DNA of 64,000 nucleotides from Bog-105 sp965277855 (lineage in GTDB: Bacteria; Acidobacteriota; Terriglobia; Bryobacterales; Bryobacteraceae), in NCBI GenBank assembly GCA_965277855.1, contig OZ255847.1, positions 62,001-126,000 on the forward strand, read 5' to 3'. Below the pieces are notes generated by a model. The model was not told the origin of the DNA. It saw only the letters and a list, made by a program, of their open reading frames with translations, and ran no database searches. This document shows, in pieces, positions 34,344-43,222 of this stretch. Within the stretch, counting starts at the first letter, position 1, and every line of letters starts with the position of its first letter. The position numbers and the translations under genes are program-made.

Positions 34344-37300
34344 TCAAAACCGGAAATGCAAAGCCACCTGCAAAATCCGCGGTCCATTCGTAGTCGAAAC
34401 CTGCCCGAAGATCGAACTGTTTATGTTCGTGTTCGGATTCGCAAAGTTCGCGTGGTTGAATACGTTGAACGCGTCCAACCGCAGTTCGGCGTCCAATTTC
34501 TCCCGAAACACCAATAAGTGCTTGGAAAGCGATACGTCGGTATTGATCGATCCCGGTCCGCGTAGGCCGTTCCGGCCAAAACTGCCATAGGTAAACTGCC
34601 CGGCCAATACGGACGCATCCGTCTGCGCCTGCGAATCCAAGGCTAAAGCCCGGCTATTCGAAAACGCCGCCGGGTTGAAAAAGAAGTTCCCCGCATTCCC
34701 ATTGATTGTCTGTTGCCCGCGCGCATTGTACGTCGCCACCGTCGGCAGCGCCAGGTCCGCTCTCACCGCGCCCGCTTGTCCATCTCCTCCCGGACCAGGA
34801 TCGGTATTCGTCGTGTTCAAACCCGCCGACACATCCAGCGGAAATCCCGTTCGCCACGTAACAATCGGATAAATGCTCCACCCTTTAGTAAGTAACTTCG
34901 GGCCGCTAGTCCAAAGTTCATCGAAAGGCAGCGTCCAACCTCCCGAAAGACTCAACGTGTTCCGCAAATCTGTATCGCCGGACGCATAAAACGCATTGTG
35001 ATTGTAATAAGGCACGTTCGAATTCCGTTCCCGAAAACCCGACGCATTGTCCAGTTCGTGCGACCATGTGTAAGCAAAGGTAAAAAACACGCTCCCGAAC
35101 TTCGTCTCGCCCGTCCTCTTCGTCACGCTCGCCTGCAAGGCGTTGTAATTCGCATTCGAGACGTTATCGAACTGATCCAAAAAGCCGAAAACCGAACTGC
35201 TCGGGTCGGGATCATAACGCCGCGTATTTGAACCGAGCGGATACGGATTGATATCAACCAGCGAAGTGAGTTTGTGTGCGCTATAGCCCACATACCCCAA
35301 TTCCAGCACCATCCCTGATGTCAGCTCCTGTTGCAGATTCAAATTGTATTGGAAGACGTAAGGCGTGCGCAGATGCGGATTCACCAGGTAGAGGCCGCCT
35401 CCCGTGCTAAGCGGCAGGAACGGCGTGTAATCGACCGTCGAACTCGGCGGCCGCGACGGAAATCCATTCGGCGTCCCGGTGTTATTCGTCCCGAATGGAT
35501 TCGACTGAAATCCTGGGTTCGCCGCATAGGTCGGGACGCCCCCCGAAGTGCCTTGCGGACTGAAGTAGACCGATGGCTCGTTGTAGAACGGCGGTGCTCC
35601 GTTGAACTGTAAGTTGTCCTCACCCTTCAGCACGTCGTAGAACATGCCGAATCCACCACGAATCGCCGTCTTCGCATTGCCGAATACGTCCCAGGCAAAG
35701 CCGAATCGCGGCGCCCAGTCGTTCTTGTCGGGGAAATTTGTTCCTTTCGGAGCCCCGGGATCCCCCGAATACAGCAGTCCCTGCGGCGCATTCACAAACC
35801 GTGTCGATTGCGCTCCTTGCTCGAATATAAAGGTCTTACCCTGCGTATCGTACTTCGGCTCCGAGTACTCATATCGAATCCCCAGATTCACCGTGAAGTT
35901 CTTGGTCAGCTTCCAGTCATCCTGAAAGTACCCGGCATACTGATGAGAGCGGATGTTATTCAGCGCCTTCGCCGCTTGAAAGTAGTTATCTGGTGTGCCG
36001 AGTAGGAAGTCCGCTAAGTCGGTTCCCGAGCCAACTGCCGTCGATGGCCCATAGTAGGTAAACGAACCATTGACGTAAAAAGAGTAATTCGTGTTGTTTT
36101 GATACGGCGAGAAGTAGAAGCCGCCCTTCAGGTTATGTTTGCCTTTGCTCCACGAGACGTTGTCGTAAAACGCATACACTGTGTTGGCAAACGTGGTCGG
36201 GCCGCCCGGATTGAATCCGATATTCAGGCCGGTCGCATTAAAATAAAGGGGCGTCGGACCCGTCGTAAGGTCTGGTGTAATCGCGATCCCCAGCGCTTGC
36301 GGACCTGGCAATGTCGTCGTAGGCGCACGGTCGTTCGGCGTCGAACGCACCGCCGTCACTCGAAACTCGTTAAACAGGGCAGGTGTAAAGGTGTGCGTGT
36401 AAGTGACGACCCCCGAGTAAGTCTGCGTCAGATTCTGGTCCGTATAACCTGTAACATTAGCGCTCGAAAACGGTCTCGTTACCTGCTCATCGTGCGATGT
36501 GAAAGTACCTGAAATCGTATCCCGGCTCGTCGCCATATAATCGATCTTCCCCAGATATTCGTTCGCGTTATCGAGTGCCGAGGCCGTCGGAAATAGAAAG
36601 CCCGTCGCCGAAGTCGGAATTAGCCCGTTCTTGAAGTAAGCCTGCGCTACCGGATCGATGCTCCCGGGATTGATAATCGCGTTGCCCGCCAGCACCGGAT
36701 CGGGCTGATACACCGGATTCGCCAGCAAAAAATTTGCCACATTCGGATCGGGTCCGCCGTTCACCGCCTGCGAAAAGTCACCGTTAGCCTCCGCTGGCGT
36801 ATACGTCGGAACCTTGCCCGCTGTCACCACCTGCGACTGCTTCTGCCCCTGGTAAGAAAAGAAGAAAAACAACTTGTCTCGCCCGTTGAACACGTGCGGA
36901 ATCACGATCGGACCTCCAAAAGTCAACCCATATTGGTGCCGTTTCAGAATCGCCCGCGGCTGCCCCGCTTGGTTGAAGAAAAAATCGTTGGCATCGAAGA
37001 AGTCATTGCGCGCATAATCGTAAATCGTTCCGTGCAAGCTGTTCGTCCCGCTCTTGCTCACCACGCTGACGATTCCTCCCGCATTGCGCCCATACTCCGC
37101 GCCATACGTGCTCTGTATCACACGAAACTCCGCTATCGCATCCGGGTTGGGATTCACCACCACCCCATTCGACAGCAGGTCATTATTCAACCCGCCATCC
37201 AGCAGATAAGTGACAGAGTCCGTTCTTCCCCCGCCGATGCTGTAACTTCCGGAAGCGCCGCTGTCCGGGTTGGTCGCTGTCACGCCTGGTTGCGTTGCCA

Positions 37301-37775
37301 GCAGGTCCAGCGTGTTCCGGCCATTCAGTGGCAGTTCATAGATAGCTTGGCCGGTTACTGTGCCGCCCACCGTCGAGCTCTGCGTCTCCACAGTGTTCGC
37401 CTGCGTGTCCACCGTCACCACGTCCGATTGCCGCCCGACCTGCAATTGCAAATCGACTCGTAGCGTCTGGTTAATATCGAGCGCGGCGGGGTTACTCTCC
37501 ATCTTCGTAAAGCCCGCTACCTGCACCGTAACTGTATAACTCCCGATGGGTAAATGCGGAACTTCGTAAAAACCATTGGAATTAGTCGCAGCCTGCTTCG
37601 AAATCTTGGTGCCCGTATTGGTCACCGCGACACTCGCCTGCTGGACCACGGCACCGGTTGGATCGGTAACCACGCCGGCCACTGTTCCGGTTGCATCTTG
37701 TCCCGCTACAAAAAACGGAACTCCCAATGCCATCAGAGCTGCCACTGCACAAACACGAAGGGATAACGGCTTCAT
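34344..37775 (-). CDS. Oar-like TonB-dependent receptor
   Basis: The 1143-residue receptor has a signal peptide (MKPLSLRVCAVAALMALGV, cut near VAGQ), then a carboxypeptidase-regulatory domain (DATGTVAGVVTDPTGAVV), a plug with YELPLNGRNTLDLLATQPGV and a barrel ending VALHFRF. I place the start at ATG 37775, nine bases after GGAGAG; an ATG three codons upstream is too close to that site. It is strikingly like the receptor at 6068 through the plug (SYSIGGGRTDSVTYLLDGG, NNDLLSNGVVVNPNPDAIAE). The upstream region carries a 16-base perfect palindrome at 37836 that could be its operator. The substrate is unknown. Confidence 0.92.
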   Translation of the reverse strand: MKPLSLRVCAVAALMALGVPFFVAGQDATGTVAGVVTDPTGAVVQQASVAVTNTGTKISKQAATNSNGFYEVPHLPIGSYTVTVQVAGFTKMESNPAALDINQTLRVDLQLQVGRQSDVVTVDTQANTVETQSSTVGGTVTGQAIYELPLNGRNTLDLLATQPGVTATNPDSGASGSYSIGGGRTDSVTYLLDGGLNNDLLSNGVVVNPNPDAIAEFRVIQSTYGAEYGRNAGGIVSVVSKSGTNSLHGTIYDYARNDFFDANDFFFNQAGQPRAILKRHQYGLTFGGPIVIPHVFNGRDKLFFFFSYQGQKQSQVVTAGKVPTYTPAEANGDFSQAVNGGPDPNVANFLLANPVYQPDPVLAGNAIINPGSIDPVAQAYFKNGLIPTSATGFLFPTASALDNANEYLGKIDYMATSRDTISGTFTSHDEQVTRPFSSANVTGYTDQNLTQTYSGVVTYTHTFTPALFNEFRVTAVRSTPNDRAPTTTLPGPQALGIAITPDLTTGPTPLYFNATGLNIGFNPGGPTTFANTVYAFYDNVSWSKGKHNLKGGFYFSPYQNNTNYSFYVNGSFTYYGPSTAVGSGTDLADFLLGTPDNYFQAAKALNNIRSHQYAGYFQDDWKLTKNFTVNLGIRYEYSEPKYDTQGKTFIFEQGAQSTRFVNAPQGLLYSGDPGAPKGTNFPDKNDWAPRFGFAWDVFGNAKTAIRGGFGMFYDVLKGEDNLQFNGAPPFYNEPSVYFSPQGTSGGVPTYAANPGFQSNPFGTNNTGTPNGFPSRPPSSTVDYTPFLPLSTGGGLYLVNPHLRTPYVFQYNLNLQQELTSGMVLELGYVGYSAHKLTSLVDINPYPLGSNTRRYDPDPSSSVFGFLDQFDNVSNANYNALQASVTKRTGETKFGSVFFTFAYTWSHELDNASGFRERNSNVPYYNHNAFYASGDTDLRNTLSLSGGWTLPFDELWTSGPKLLTKGWSIYPIVTWRTGFPLDVSAGLNTTNTDPGPGGDGQAGAVRADLALPTVATYNARGQQTINGNAGNFFFNPAAFSNSRALALDSQAQTDASVLAGQFTYGSFGRNGLRGPGSINTDVSLSKHLLVFREKLDAELRLDAFNVFNHANFANPNTNINSSIFGQVSTTNGPRILQVALHFRF

Positions 37776-37835
37776 CGAATACATCTCTCCACCAAAGATT
37801 TCGAAACAGTGGCGACGAAGCCATAACTCAGTCCG

Positions 37836-37851
37836 GCCACAACGTTGTGGC
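37836..37851. promoter_or_regulatory. 16-bp perfect palindrome, candidate operator
   Basis: GCCACAACGTTGTGGC is fully self-complementary and centred about 70 bases upstream of the receptor start. An AACGTT centre is typical of LacI/PurR-family operators, so sugar-responsive control of the receptor is a reasonable guess. No LacI-type gene lies nearby. Confidence 0.45.
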
Positions 37852-37913
37852 GGATCAAGGTGTTACCTATTCAGCGAGTAATGGAAAGAGTATACCCCAC
37901 TTTCACGGACTCG

Positions 37914-40490
37914 TTAGTTGCGCACCGTACTCACAGTTTTTTCTCCCTCGCTCTCCCACTCCCCATACAACGCCGCTACCAGATCATCCAAGGCCCGATC
38001 CGGATCGGCCGCCACCAGCACCTCTCGATTAAACGCCGCAAACAAAGGCAGCGCAAACGGCGACGGCCGCGGCAAATCATAAATCTCCAGCGGCTCCCCA
38101 TATAACTGCCTTGTCACTTCCCAAGCCCGAGGCGCATCGCATTGATCCTGCAATACCTCCCGCACTGCCTCTCGCACCAGCGGATGATCCGGCTCGTGCT
38201 CCTGCAGCGTTTTGTATAGCAGACTTCCGTTCCAGGTAGCCGTCCGCGCCGAAACATCCCCGCGCAAAGTGCGCCTCGGCAGCAGCTGCCCAATCTCCGC
38301 AATCCGCCGGAAACTGCTCCCCAACGTTTCCGTCGTTGAAAGAATCGCCTGTAAATCCTCCATCCAGTTCAGCGGATTGAACGCTTCATGCAAAATCGAT
38401 GCATTCACCTCGATCCGCGCATCGAGCGAAAGCAGAAAACTGTGATCGTCAAAATTGGCCACTACGCTCTGCCCCTCACCCACACGCGCTCCCATCACCC
38501 ACGCCAGTGACCGGTTCACCGCCCGCCCCGCCACCACATGTACCAGCAGCAGCATGTTCCGCCCGTTCACCACGCGTTCCACCAGCACCGGCGAGTCCGT
38601 GGGCACCGGCATCGCATTCGAATGCCGCGCAATAAATCCCGCCACACGCGCTGCCACGTTCTCATCCACCGCATGAACTTCGCGCAAATACTCCGCGCAC
38701 GCCATCGCCCCGCCATCGTTCCAGACTGTTCGCAAATCGCGCCGCAACCGCAGCTCTTCCTCAGCCAGTTGCGCCGTCAACGGCATCTTGTTTCCCATCC
38801 AGCGCGGCGTCTTTATCTGCTCCCCTTTCGCCGGTTCCACCACCGCCGTGTTTCCTTGAATGTGTTTCACCCGCACCGGTTTCCCGCCAACCACAAACGC
38901 TTCATTGGGTTGCAGCGAAGTGATAAACGTCTCCTCCACCGCACCCAGCTGCCGGTACTTATTCGAAACTACCTTCATCTCGTAATCTGAACTGATCACG
39001 CCCACGTTCAAGTAATAATTCCGCGCCGTCTTCTGATCCGCCACGCGAAATCGATCCCCCTCGAGCACGATCTTTCCGTACGTCCCATACGAGCCCAACA
39101 CTTTCCCTTGGCCGCTTAGGTAACGAATCACATCATCGAAGTCTTCGAGCGGCAACTCAGAATAGGGACCAGCGCCCGTCACCACCGCATAAGCATCCGC
39201 CAGCTTCCAATCGCCTTCAATGCTCATCCCGAGCAGCACCTGCGCCAGCACGTCCAGCGGCGCTTCCGGAATCCGCAGCGCATCCAGCCGCCCTTCACGC
39301 GATGCCTCCCGCAGTGCCACGCACTCCACCAGATCCGGCAGGCTCAGCGGTATCAGCACTCCCTGCGCCATCCCGTTCACCTGGTGTCCGCTCCGTCCCA
39401 ATCGCTGCAGCGCCCGGCTCACTCCGCGCGGCGTTCCGATCAGCAGCACTTGATCCACACTCGCGAAATCTACACCCATTTCCAGGCTGCTCGACGCCAC
39501 CACCGCCCGCCAGTAGCCCGTCTTCAACCCGTCTTCAATCTCCTGCCGCGTCTCCCGGTCCACCGACCCGTGATGCACCGCGATCCTGTCATCCAGCTCC
39601 GGCAGCAACACCTTCAACGCCAGCCCCAGCCGCTCTACCCCCGACCGTGTTGTCAAAAAAATCAAACTGCACTGCGCCTTCTGCAACTCATCCGCCACTG
39701 TCGCTGCAATACGAAACGGGTTATATCCGGCCGGTGGCAGCCACACGCCCGGAGCCGGTGCCACCACCTCCAGCCTGTGAACTTTTGTGAACGTAGCCTG
39801 CGCCACCGCACATGCCCGCGTGCCGCACAACAAGCGCTGAATTGCCGAAACCGGCCACGCCGTCGCCGAAACACCGATCCGCTGCACCGGCCTCCCCACC
39901 CGGTGCTCCAGCCGCTCCAAACACAACGCCAGCAGCGACCCACGCTTGTTCTCGGCAAACGAATGGATCTCATCCACCACCACTGTCTGCGGATCGAAAC
40001 CCGCCTCGCGCCACGTCTTCTGCGACAGCATCGAACTCAAGCTCTCGGGCGTCGTCAAAATCAAATGCGGCCGCAGTCTCTTCTGCCTGCTCCGGTCCGC
40101 CAGCGCCGTATCGCCCGTCCTCACTTCCATCCGAATCTGCTGCAAGACCGGCAGCCGCGCGTTTACCGCCTCCAGCGCCGGCGTCAAGTTTCGATAGATG
40201 TCGTTATCGAGCGCCTTCAACGGCGACACATAAATCGCCGACACTGCGTTTGCCAGCTTCCCCTCACTGGCCCGGAACGCCAAAGCTGACAGCACTGAAA
40301 GAAAGGCAGCCAGTGTCTTGCCGCTGCCCGTCGGCGCCAGAATTAAAGTATTCCGCCCCGCCAAAGTATGCGGCAGCGCCTCTAACTGCACCTCGCTGAA
40401 CGACGGATACGTCGCCGCAAACCACTCCGCCAGTGCGGTGTGCAAAGCCCCAAAGATGACTTTTGCTTTTTTTCTCCTATCCGTTTTCAT
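37914..40490 (-). CDS. Lhr-like, ligase-associated DEXH helicase
   Basis: The 858-residue superfamily 2 helicase has Walker A APTGSGKTLAAFLS, the DEXH box VVVDEIHSF, motif III SATAW, motif V region ASSSLEMGVDF and motif VI QRLGRSGHQ. A long Lhr-type C-terminal region follows. It ends an operon with an ATP-dependent ligase and an MBL-fold exonuclease, the set known as the ligase-associated DNA repair module. ATG 40490 is taken as start. A TTG nine codons upstream (40517) and a TTG at 40445 are alternatives, since no good ribosome-binding site marks any of them. It acts on DNA in the cytosol as a 3'-5' translocase, by family knowledge. Confidence 0.88.
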   Translation of the reverse strand: MKTDRRKKAKVIFGALHTALAEWFAATYPSFSEVQLEALPHTLAGRNTLILAPTGSGKTLAAFLSVLSALAFRASEGKLANAVSAIYVSPLKALDNDIYRNLTPALEAVNARLPVLQQIRMEVRTGDTALADRSRQKRLRPHLILTTPESLSSMLSQKTWREAGFDPQTVVVDEIHSFAENKRGSLLALCLERLEHRVGRPVQRIGVSATAWPVSAIQRLLCGTRACAVAQATFTKVHRLEVVAPAPGVWLPPAGYNPFRIAATVADELQKAQCSLIFLTTRSGVERLGLALKVLLPELDDRIAVHHGSVDRETRQEIEDGLKTGYWRAVVASSSLEMGVDFASVDQVLLIGTPRGVSRALQRLGRSGHQVNGMAQGVLIPLSLPDLVECVALREASREGRLDALRIPEAPLDVLAQVLLGMSIEGDWKLADAYAVVTGAGPYSELPLEDFDDVIRYLSGQGKVLGSYGTYGKIVLEGDRFRVADQKTARNYYLNVGVISSDYEMKVVSNKYRQLGAVEETFITSLQPNEAFVVGGKPVRVKHIQGNTAVVEPAKGEQIKTPRWMGNKMPLTAQLAEEELRLRRDLRTVWNDGGAMACAEYLREVHAVDENVAARVAGFIARHSNAMPVPTDSPVLVERVVNGRNMLLLVHVVAGRAVNRSLAWVMGARVGEGQSVVANFDDHSFLLSLDARIEVNASILHEAFNPLNWMEDLQAILSTTETLGSSFRRIAEIGQLLPRRTLRGDVSARTATWNGSLLYKTLQEHEPDHPLVREAVREVLQDQCDAPRAWEVTRQLYGEPLEIYDLPRPSPFALPLFAAFNREVLVAADPDRALDDLVAALYGEWESEGEKTVSTVRN

Positions 40491-40571
40491 CCGCGTTGTT
40501 TCTGAAAACACCCCCAATCCCGAATCTGAGCGGGAAGCGTGAGCGCCCCGTTCCCAATGCCTCTCAAGTCT

Positions 40572-42212
40572 TCACTCAATGGACGCCCGGTACATCTCCT
40601 CTACCCGCGCGAGCTCATCACACTCCCCCGGCGTCTTATCCTTGCGCCATCGCAAGATCCGCGGAAACCGCAGTGCATACCCGCTCTTGTGCCGCGCGCT
40701 CTTCTGCACCCCGTCAAACGCCACTTCGAGCACCACCGCCGGACGCACCAGCATCGTTGGCCCGAATCGATCCGTCGACGCTGCCCGCAGCACTTTGGTC
40801 AACTCCTTCACTTCCGTATCGGTCAATCCCGAATAGGCTTTCCCGACATTCAAAAACGCCTCGCCCGAACGCACTGCAAACGTATAGTCCGAAAAGTAAA
40901 TCGCCCGCCTCCCGCTCCCTTGTTCGGCGGAAGTCACCACCACATCCAAGGTTCCGTACGGCCGCTTCAGCTTCTGCCACAAACCGCTGCGCTTGCCTGC
41001 CTCATACTTGCTTCCAGCGCGCTTCAACAGCAGTCCTTCATTGCCCCGCGCCCGCGCTTCGGCAAATAATCGCTCTATATCCTCCAGACCCCCAACTCGT
41101 GCCTGCGGGGCCAACAGCAGCGGCATACCCGAGCCCTCTAGGGTCGCCTCCAAACGCACCCGTCGCTCCTCGAAACCTTCTTCGAGCAACAACGAATCAT
41201 TCCGCAACAGCAGGTCATACGCCACAAACACTGCCGGTACATCCGCCAGCATCGACGCCTTTACACTCTTTCGCGCAATCCGCTGCTGCAGCACGTTGAA
41301 GTTCAACGCCCGCCCGTCGCGCCAAGCCAAAATCTCGCCATCGATCAAGCCGTTCCCGCCCAGCCGCGCGAAAGCCGCCGCGATCTCCGGAAACGCCTGT
41401 GTCACCTCCTCCATGCCGCGCGAGTAGATCTCTACATGCCCCGCCTCGAAATGCACCTGTGACCGGATTCCGTCATACTTGTCCTCCACCACCCAGTCAC
41501 CCGGCTCTGCTAAATCCTCCAGCCGCTCCAATGGCTTCGCCAGCATAAAGTCCATCGGATGAAACAGCCGCGTCGCAATCGCGCCCAGTTCGCCCCGCCG
41601 CGCCGCCACCGCCACTTGCGCCAGATCTCCCGCCCGGTTGTTCGCTTCCCGCACCGCGCCCGCCGGAACCTCGCAAGCCAGAGCCACCGCTTCTTCCACC
41701 ATCCGCCCCATCAATCCGATCCGTAAACCACGCGTGATCACCTTCACGAAATACTTCAGCGTCAATGGCCTGTATCTGCGAAACGCCACCACCAGCAGTT
41801 CGCGCTTCCGCGCCGTCGTTCGCGCTCGAAACAACTCCTGGTACACCGCGTCCGCTCCCCGCAAGCTCAACGCTTCACCCGCCGTCTTCTCCTGCAGCAA
41901 CAGACCGATCGTCTCTCCGGTATCTCCTACATCCGCGTAACAAACGCGCAGCGTCTCCCGATCCCACTCCACCACCTCCGCTAGCGCCGCCCGCAACACG
42001 CTCCCGCCCACCGACAATCGCGACTTCTCTTCCGCCCCAAACAAATGAAAATTCGCCGCACCCTCCGCCACCGGACCCGTACTCAAAAACTGCACCGCCA
42101 GCGAAAAGTCCTCGTCCCCGAGTTCCCGCAGGTACTCGCCCAAAATGCAAATCTTCTTCAGCTTGCTGCCATGGCTCGCAATCAATTCGCAGACTCGCGC
42201 TAACTCGTCCAC
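40572..42212 (-). CDS. ATP-dependent DNA ligase
   Basis: The 546-residue ligase has the N-terminal DNA-binding domain seen in LigB-type bacterial and archaeal ligases. Its nucleotidyltransferase domain has the adenylated lysine K245 in VVEDKYDGIRSQ, followed by IDGEILAW (motif III region) and EGLLLKRAGSKYE. A C-terminal OB domain has FSDYTFAVRSGE. It seals nicks using ATP, unlike the essential NAD-dependent LigA. Translation starts at GTG 42212, sharing one base with the TAG stop of the exonuclease gene. The helicase gene follows, so the enzymes are likely made together. Confidence 0.92.
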   Translation of the reverse strand: MDELARVCELIASHGSKLKKICILGEYLRELGDEDFSLAVQFLSTGPVAEGAANFHLFGAEEKSRLSVGGSVLRAALAEVVEWDRETLRVCYADVGDTGETIGLLLQEKTAGEALSLRGADAVYQELFRARTTARKRELLVVAFRRYRPLTLKYFVKVITRGLRIGLMGRMVEEAVALACEVPAGAVREANNRAGDLAQVAVAARRGELGAIATRLFHPMDFMLAKPLERLEDLAEPGDWVVEDKYDGIRSQVHFEAGHVEIYSRGMEEVTQAFPEIAAAFARLGGNGLIDGEILAWRDGRALNFNVLQQRIARKSVKASMLADVPAVFVAYDLLLRNDSLLLEEGFEERRVRLEATLEGSGMPLLLAPQARVGGLEDIERLFAEARARGNEGLLLKRAGSKYEAGKRSGLWQKLKRPYGTLDVVVTSAEQGSGRRAIYFSDYTFAVRSGEAFLNVGKAYSGLTDTEVKELTKVLRAASTDRFGPTMLVRPAVVLEVAFDGVQKSARHKSGYALRFPRILRWRKDKTPGECDELARVEEMYRASIE

Positions 42213-43210
42213 TATCCTTCCGCCTCAATGTTCGTCCGCTCCCCAGCCCTCTGCGGAGCCGCCGCCGTATATCCTCGCTGCCGCAGCACATGCGCAAACG
42301 GCGCCGTGTACCCATGAACCACGTCCACCTGTTTCGCCCCCGTTCGCTCTACCAGCTCCAGCAACTCATAAAAGTCCGCATGGTCGGAGTAGGGAATCAG
42401 CTCTTCTGCTCCGCTGCGCGCCCGTGCGTTATCCATTGCCGCCCATCCCGATACATAGGCCAGCCGCACATTCTTACCGCTCGCTTCCAGCGCGCTGCCA
42501 TGCGTCGGCACTACCACCAGCGCCTTGCCTGCCGTCGCACTCGCCTCATAAGGCTCCCAGCCCGGAAAGCCGTAGCCTTCCTCTTCATACACCGGAATGA
42601 ACTTTGCAATCGCGCCGTGTACCGCCGTCTTAATCCCTGCCTGGCACAGCACATGCACAATCTCTTGCCCTCGCCCCAGCGGATACCCGATAAAGGCCGG
42701 TGTTGCTCCTTCGTCCAGACAGCGCCGCGCAAACCCCGCAATTCTCTCGATCGCCTGCTCCCGTCCCAGCAGCCGGTAAATCGGCAGACCGAACGTCGAT
42801 TCCACGATTAACCTGTCGCACCGCACTGCTTCGGTAGTTTCCCCACAGAGTGGCGCTCGCAGCTTGATGTCGCCCGTATAGACCAGCCGCTCTCCCCCAA
42901 ACTCCACCAGCAATTGAGCCGCGCCCAGAATGTGGCTCGCCGGGTAAGCCGTCAACCTCGCGCCATTCCATTCCATGCTTTCCCCAAACCCGAGCGGTAA
43001 TCTCTCCGGTTCCGTCTGGTCTTCTCCCACCCACAGTCGCATCCGATAGAAACGCAGCGTCACAGGCGTCCCGATCACCCGCCCATGACAACCCCGCGCA
43101 TGGTCGCTATGTCCGTGCGAGATCCACGTGGCGTCACAAGCCTCCGTGTTGTCCATCCACAGGTCGATCTCCGGCAGGTAAATTCCGCTCTCCCGAAATT
43201 CCACTCGCAT
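42212..43210 (-). CDS. ligase-associated MBL-fold DNA exonuclease
   Basis: The 332-residue metallo-beta-lactamase/beta-CASP-type protein resembles mRNA 3'-end processing factors and SNM1 nucleases. The metal motif HxHxDH is seen in WISHGHSDHARG. Further sites include AYPASHILGAAQLLVE, YTGDIKL and IPYSDHADFYEL. In the ligase-associated module this protein is a DNA exonuclease. It lies between an MFS gene 12 bases upstream and the ligase, with which it shares one base. The metallophosphoesterase PdeM that often completes the module is not here. Confidence 0.88.
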   Translation of the reverse strand: MRVEFRESGIYLPEIDLWMDNTEACDATWISHGHSDHARGCHGRVIGTPVTLRFYRMRLWVGEDQTEPERLPLGFGESMEWNGARLTAYPASHILGAAQLLVEFGGERLVYTGDIKLRAPLCGETTEAVRCDRLIVESTFGLPIYRLLGREQAIERIAGFARRCLDEGATPAFIGYPLGRGQEIVHVLCQAGIKTAVHGAIAKFIPVYEEEGYGFPGWEPYEASATAGKALVVVPTHGSALEASGKNVRLAYVSGWAAMDNARARSGAEELIPYSDHADFYELLELVERTGAKQVDVVHGYTAPFAHVLRQRGYTAAAPQRAGERTNIEAEG

Positions 43211-43222
43211 CCGGACTGACCC

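Noticed and set aside
34216..34590. 124-codon plus-strand ORF at the 3' end of the receptor gene
   Set aside because: Most of it is antisense to the conserved receptor C-terminus, with no recognisable product.
39384..40289. 301-codon plus-strand ORF opposite the helicase gene
   Set aside because: Arg/Pro/His-rich shadow of a well-supported helicase; no start signal.
40463..41299. 278-codon plus-strand ORF over the ligase gene
   Set aside because: Pro/Ser/Ala-rich, opposite the conserved ligase catalytic region, with no motif.
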